13,395 bases of DNA from Candidatus Homeothermus arabinoxylanisolvens. Its GTDB lineage: Bacteria; Bacteroidota; Bacteroidia; Bacteroidales; Muribaculaceae. The notes beneath the pieces were generated by a model. It was not told where the DNA came from. It made no database searches and saw nothing but the letters and a program-made list of their open reading frames with translations. The translations under genes and the position numbers were made by a program. Below, one piece after another: positions 13,278-13,395 of this stretch. The first letter of the stretch is position 1. Every line of letters starts with the position of its first letter. The stretch covers positions 1 to 13,395 of the forward strand of contig LUJO01000007.1 of assembly GCA_001689405.1 (NCBI GenBank), read 5' to 3'.

Positions 13278-13335
13278 CCGCACTGCCTGCATGGTCATAC
13301 GGTAGTGCGGCGTCCGGCTACGGCCAACCGGATTG
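13278..13335 (-). repeat. Intergenic hairpin related to the interspersed repeat
   Basis: CCGCACTGCC (13278-13287) and GGTAGTGCGG (13301-13310) pair with one mismatch around a 13-nt loop. Read on the minus strand, the block runs AATCCGG, GGCC, GCCGGACGCCG, CACTACCG, words also seen in copies A and B (AATCCGGA..GGCC and GCCGGACG[C/T]CG). It starts 35 nt after the GTPase stop. It lacks a T-run on the plus strand, so it is not a standard terminator for that gene. Confidence 0.45.
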
Positions 13336-13368
13336 CTACCTTCTCATACTTTTGGATTTGTAATATAA

Positions 13369-13395
13369 GGACATTAGTGTCCACTAAAAAATCAT
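13369..13395. other. Short dyad at the window edge
   Basis: GGACATTAGTGTCC (13369-13382) is a 5-bp inverted repeat around TTAG, followed by ACTAAAAAATCAT at the edge. It could be the outer end of a mobile element or a leader element of the next gene. The window stops before this can be judged. Confidence 0.2.

Overview
The window looks like chromosome of a gut Bacteroidales bacterium, most likely Muribaculaceae-like (family-level placement is an inference from gene content and style). The support is: several gene starts preceded by the Bacteroidetes -7 promoter box TAnnTTTG, some with a TTG/TTTG box 17-22 nt upstream; a serine palmitoyltransferase of the type used for Bacteroidetes sphingolipids; a serine-type secreted sulfatase; a secreted C1B peptidase; and a rubredoxin-first (reverse) rubrerythrin behind a PerR regulator. 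I see no rRNA, tRNA, CRISPR array, phage module or complete insertion sequence.

Layout. 1-1243: a small helix-hairpin-helix protein (DUF4332), then a convergent DUF6291-like protein. 1556-3136 (minus): exported sulfatase, divergent from the serine palmitoyltransferase gene at 3393-4580. 4842-5852: perR followed by reverse rubrerythrin, a compact peroxide-response unit with a near-consensus Per box. 6240-7862: a secreted ceramidase-family protein that seems internally shortened, followed by the N-terminal quarter of a GH92 glycosidase that ends abruptly (a remnant). 8012-9624 (minus): a three-gene unit of sugar O-acetyltransferase, secreted DUF1349 lectin-fold protein and VOC-family protein, divergent from a LuxR-type regulator at 9712-10449. 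The shared promoter region holds a perfect 18-bp palindrome made of two opposed -7 boxes. 10483-11877 (minus): secreted bleomycin-hydrolase-type peptidase. 12017-13243: COG0523 (CobW/ZNG-type) GTPase with a 19-histidine metal-binding stretch and a perfect 9-3-9 inverted repeat over its promoter.

A second layer is a set of related GC-rich intergenic repeats. Three lie directly downstream of plus-strand terminators (661-770, 4648-4711, 5957-6107) and end in a shared 'ACATTG..CCGTTTA..AACCG' core plus a T-run. Two further places (7876-7928, 13278-13335) carry the related 'GCACTACCG' core. This is the least explained structure here. The gene content is otherwise mostly recognisable. The best candidates for something undescribed are the repeat family, the LuxR/acetyltransferase/DUF1349/VOC locus with its overlapping opposed promoters, and the shortened ceramidase-like protein.
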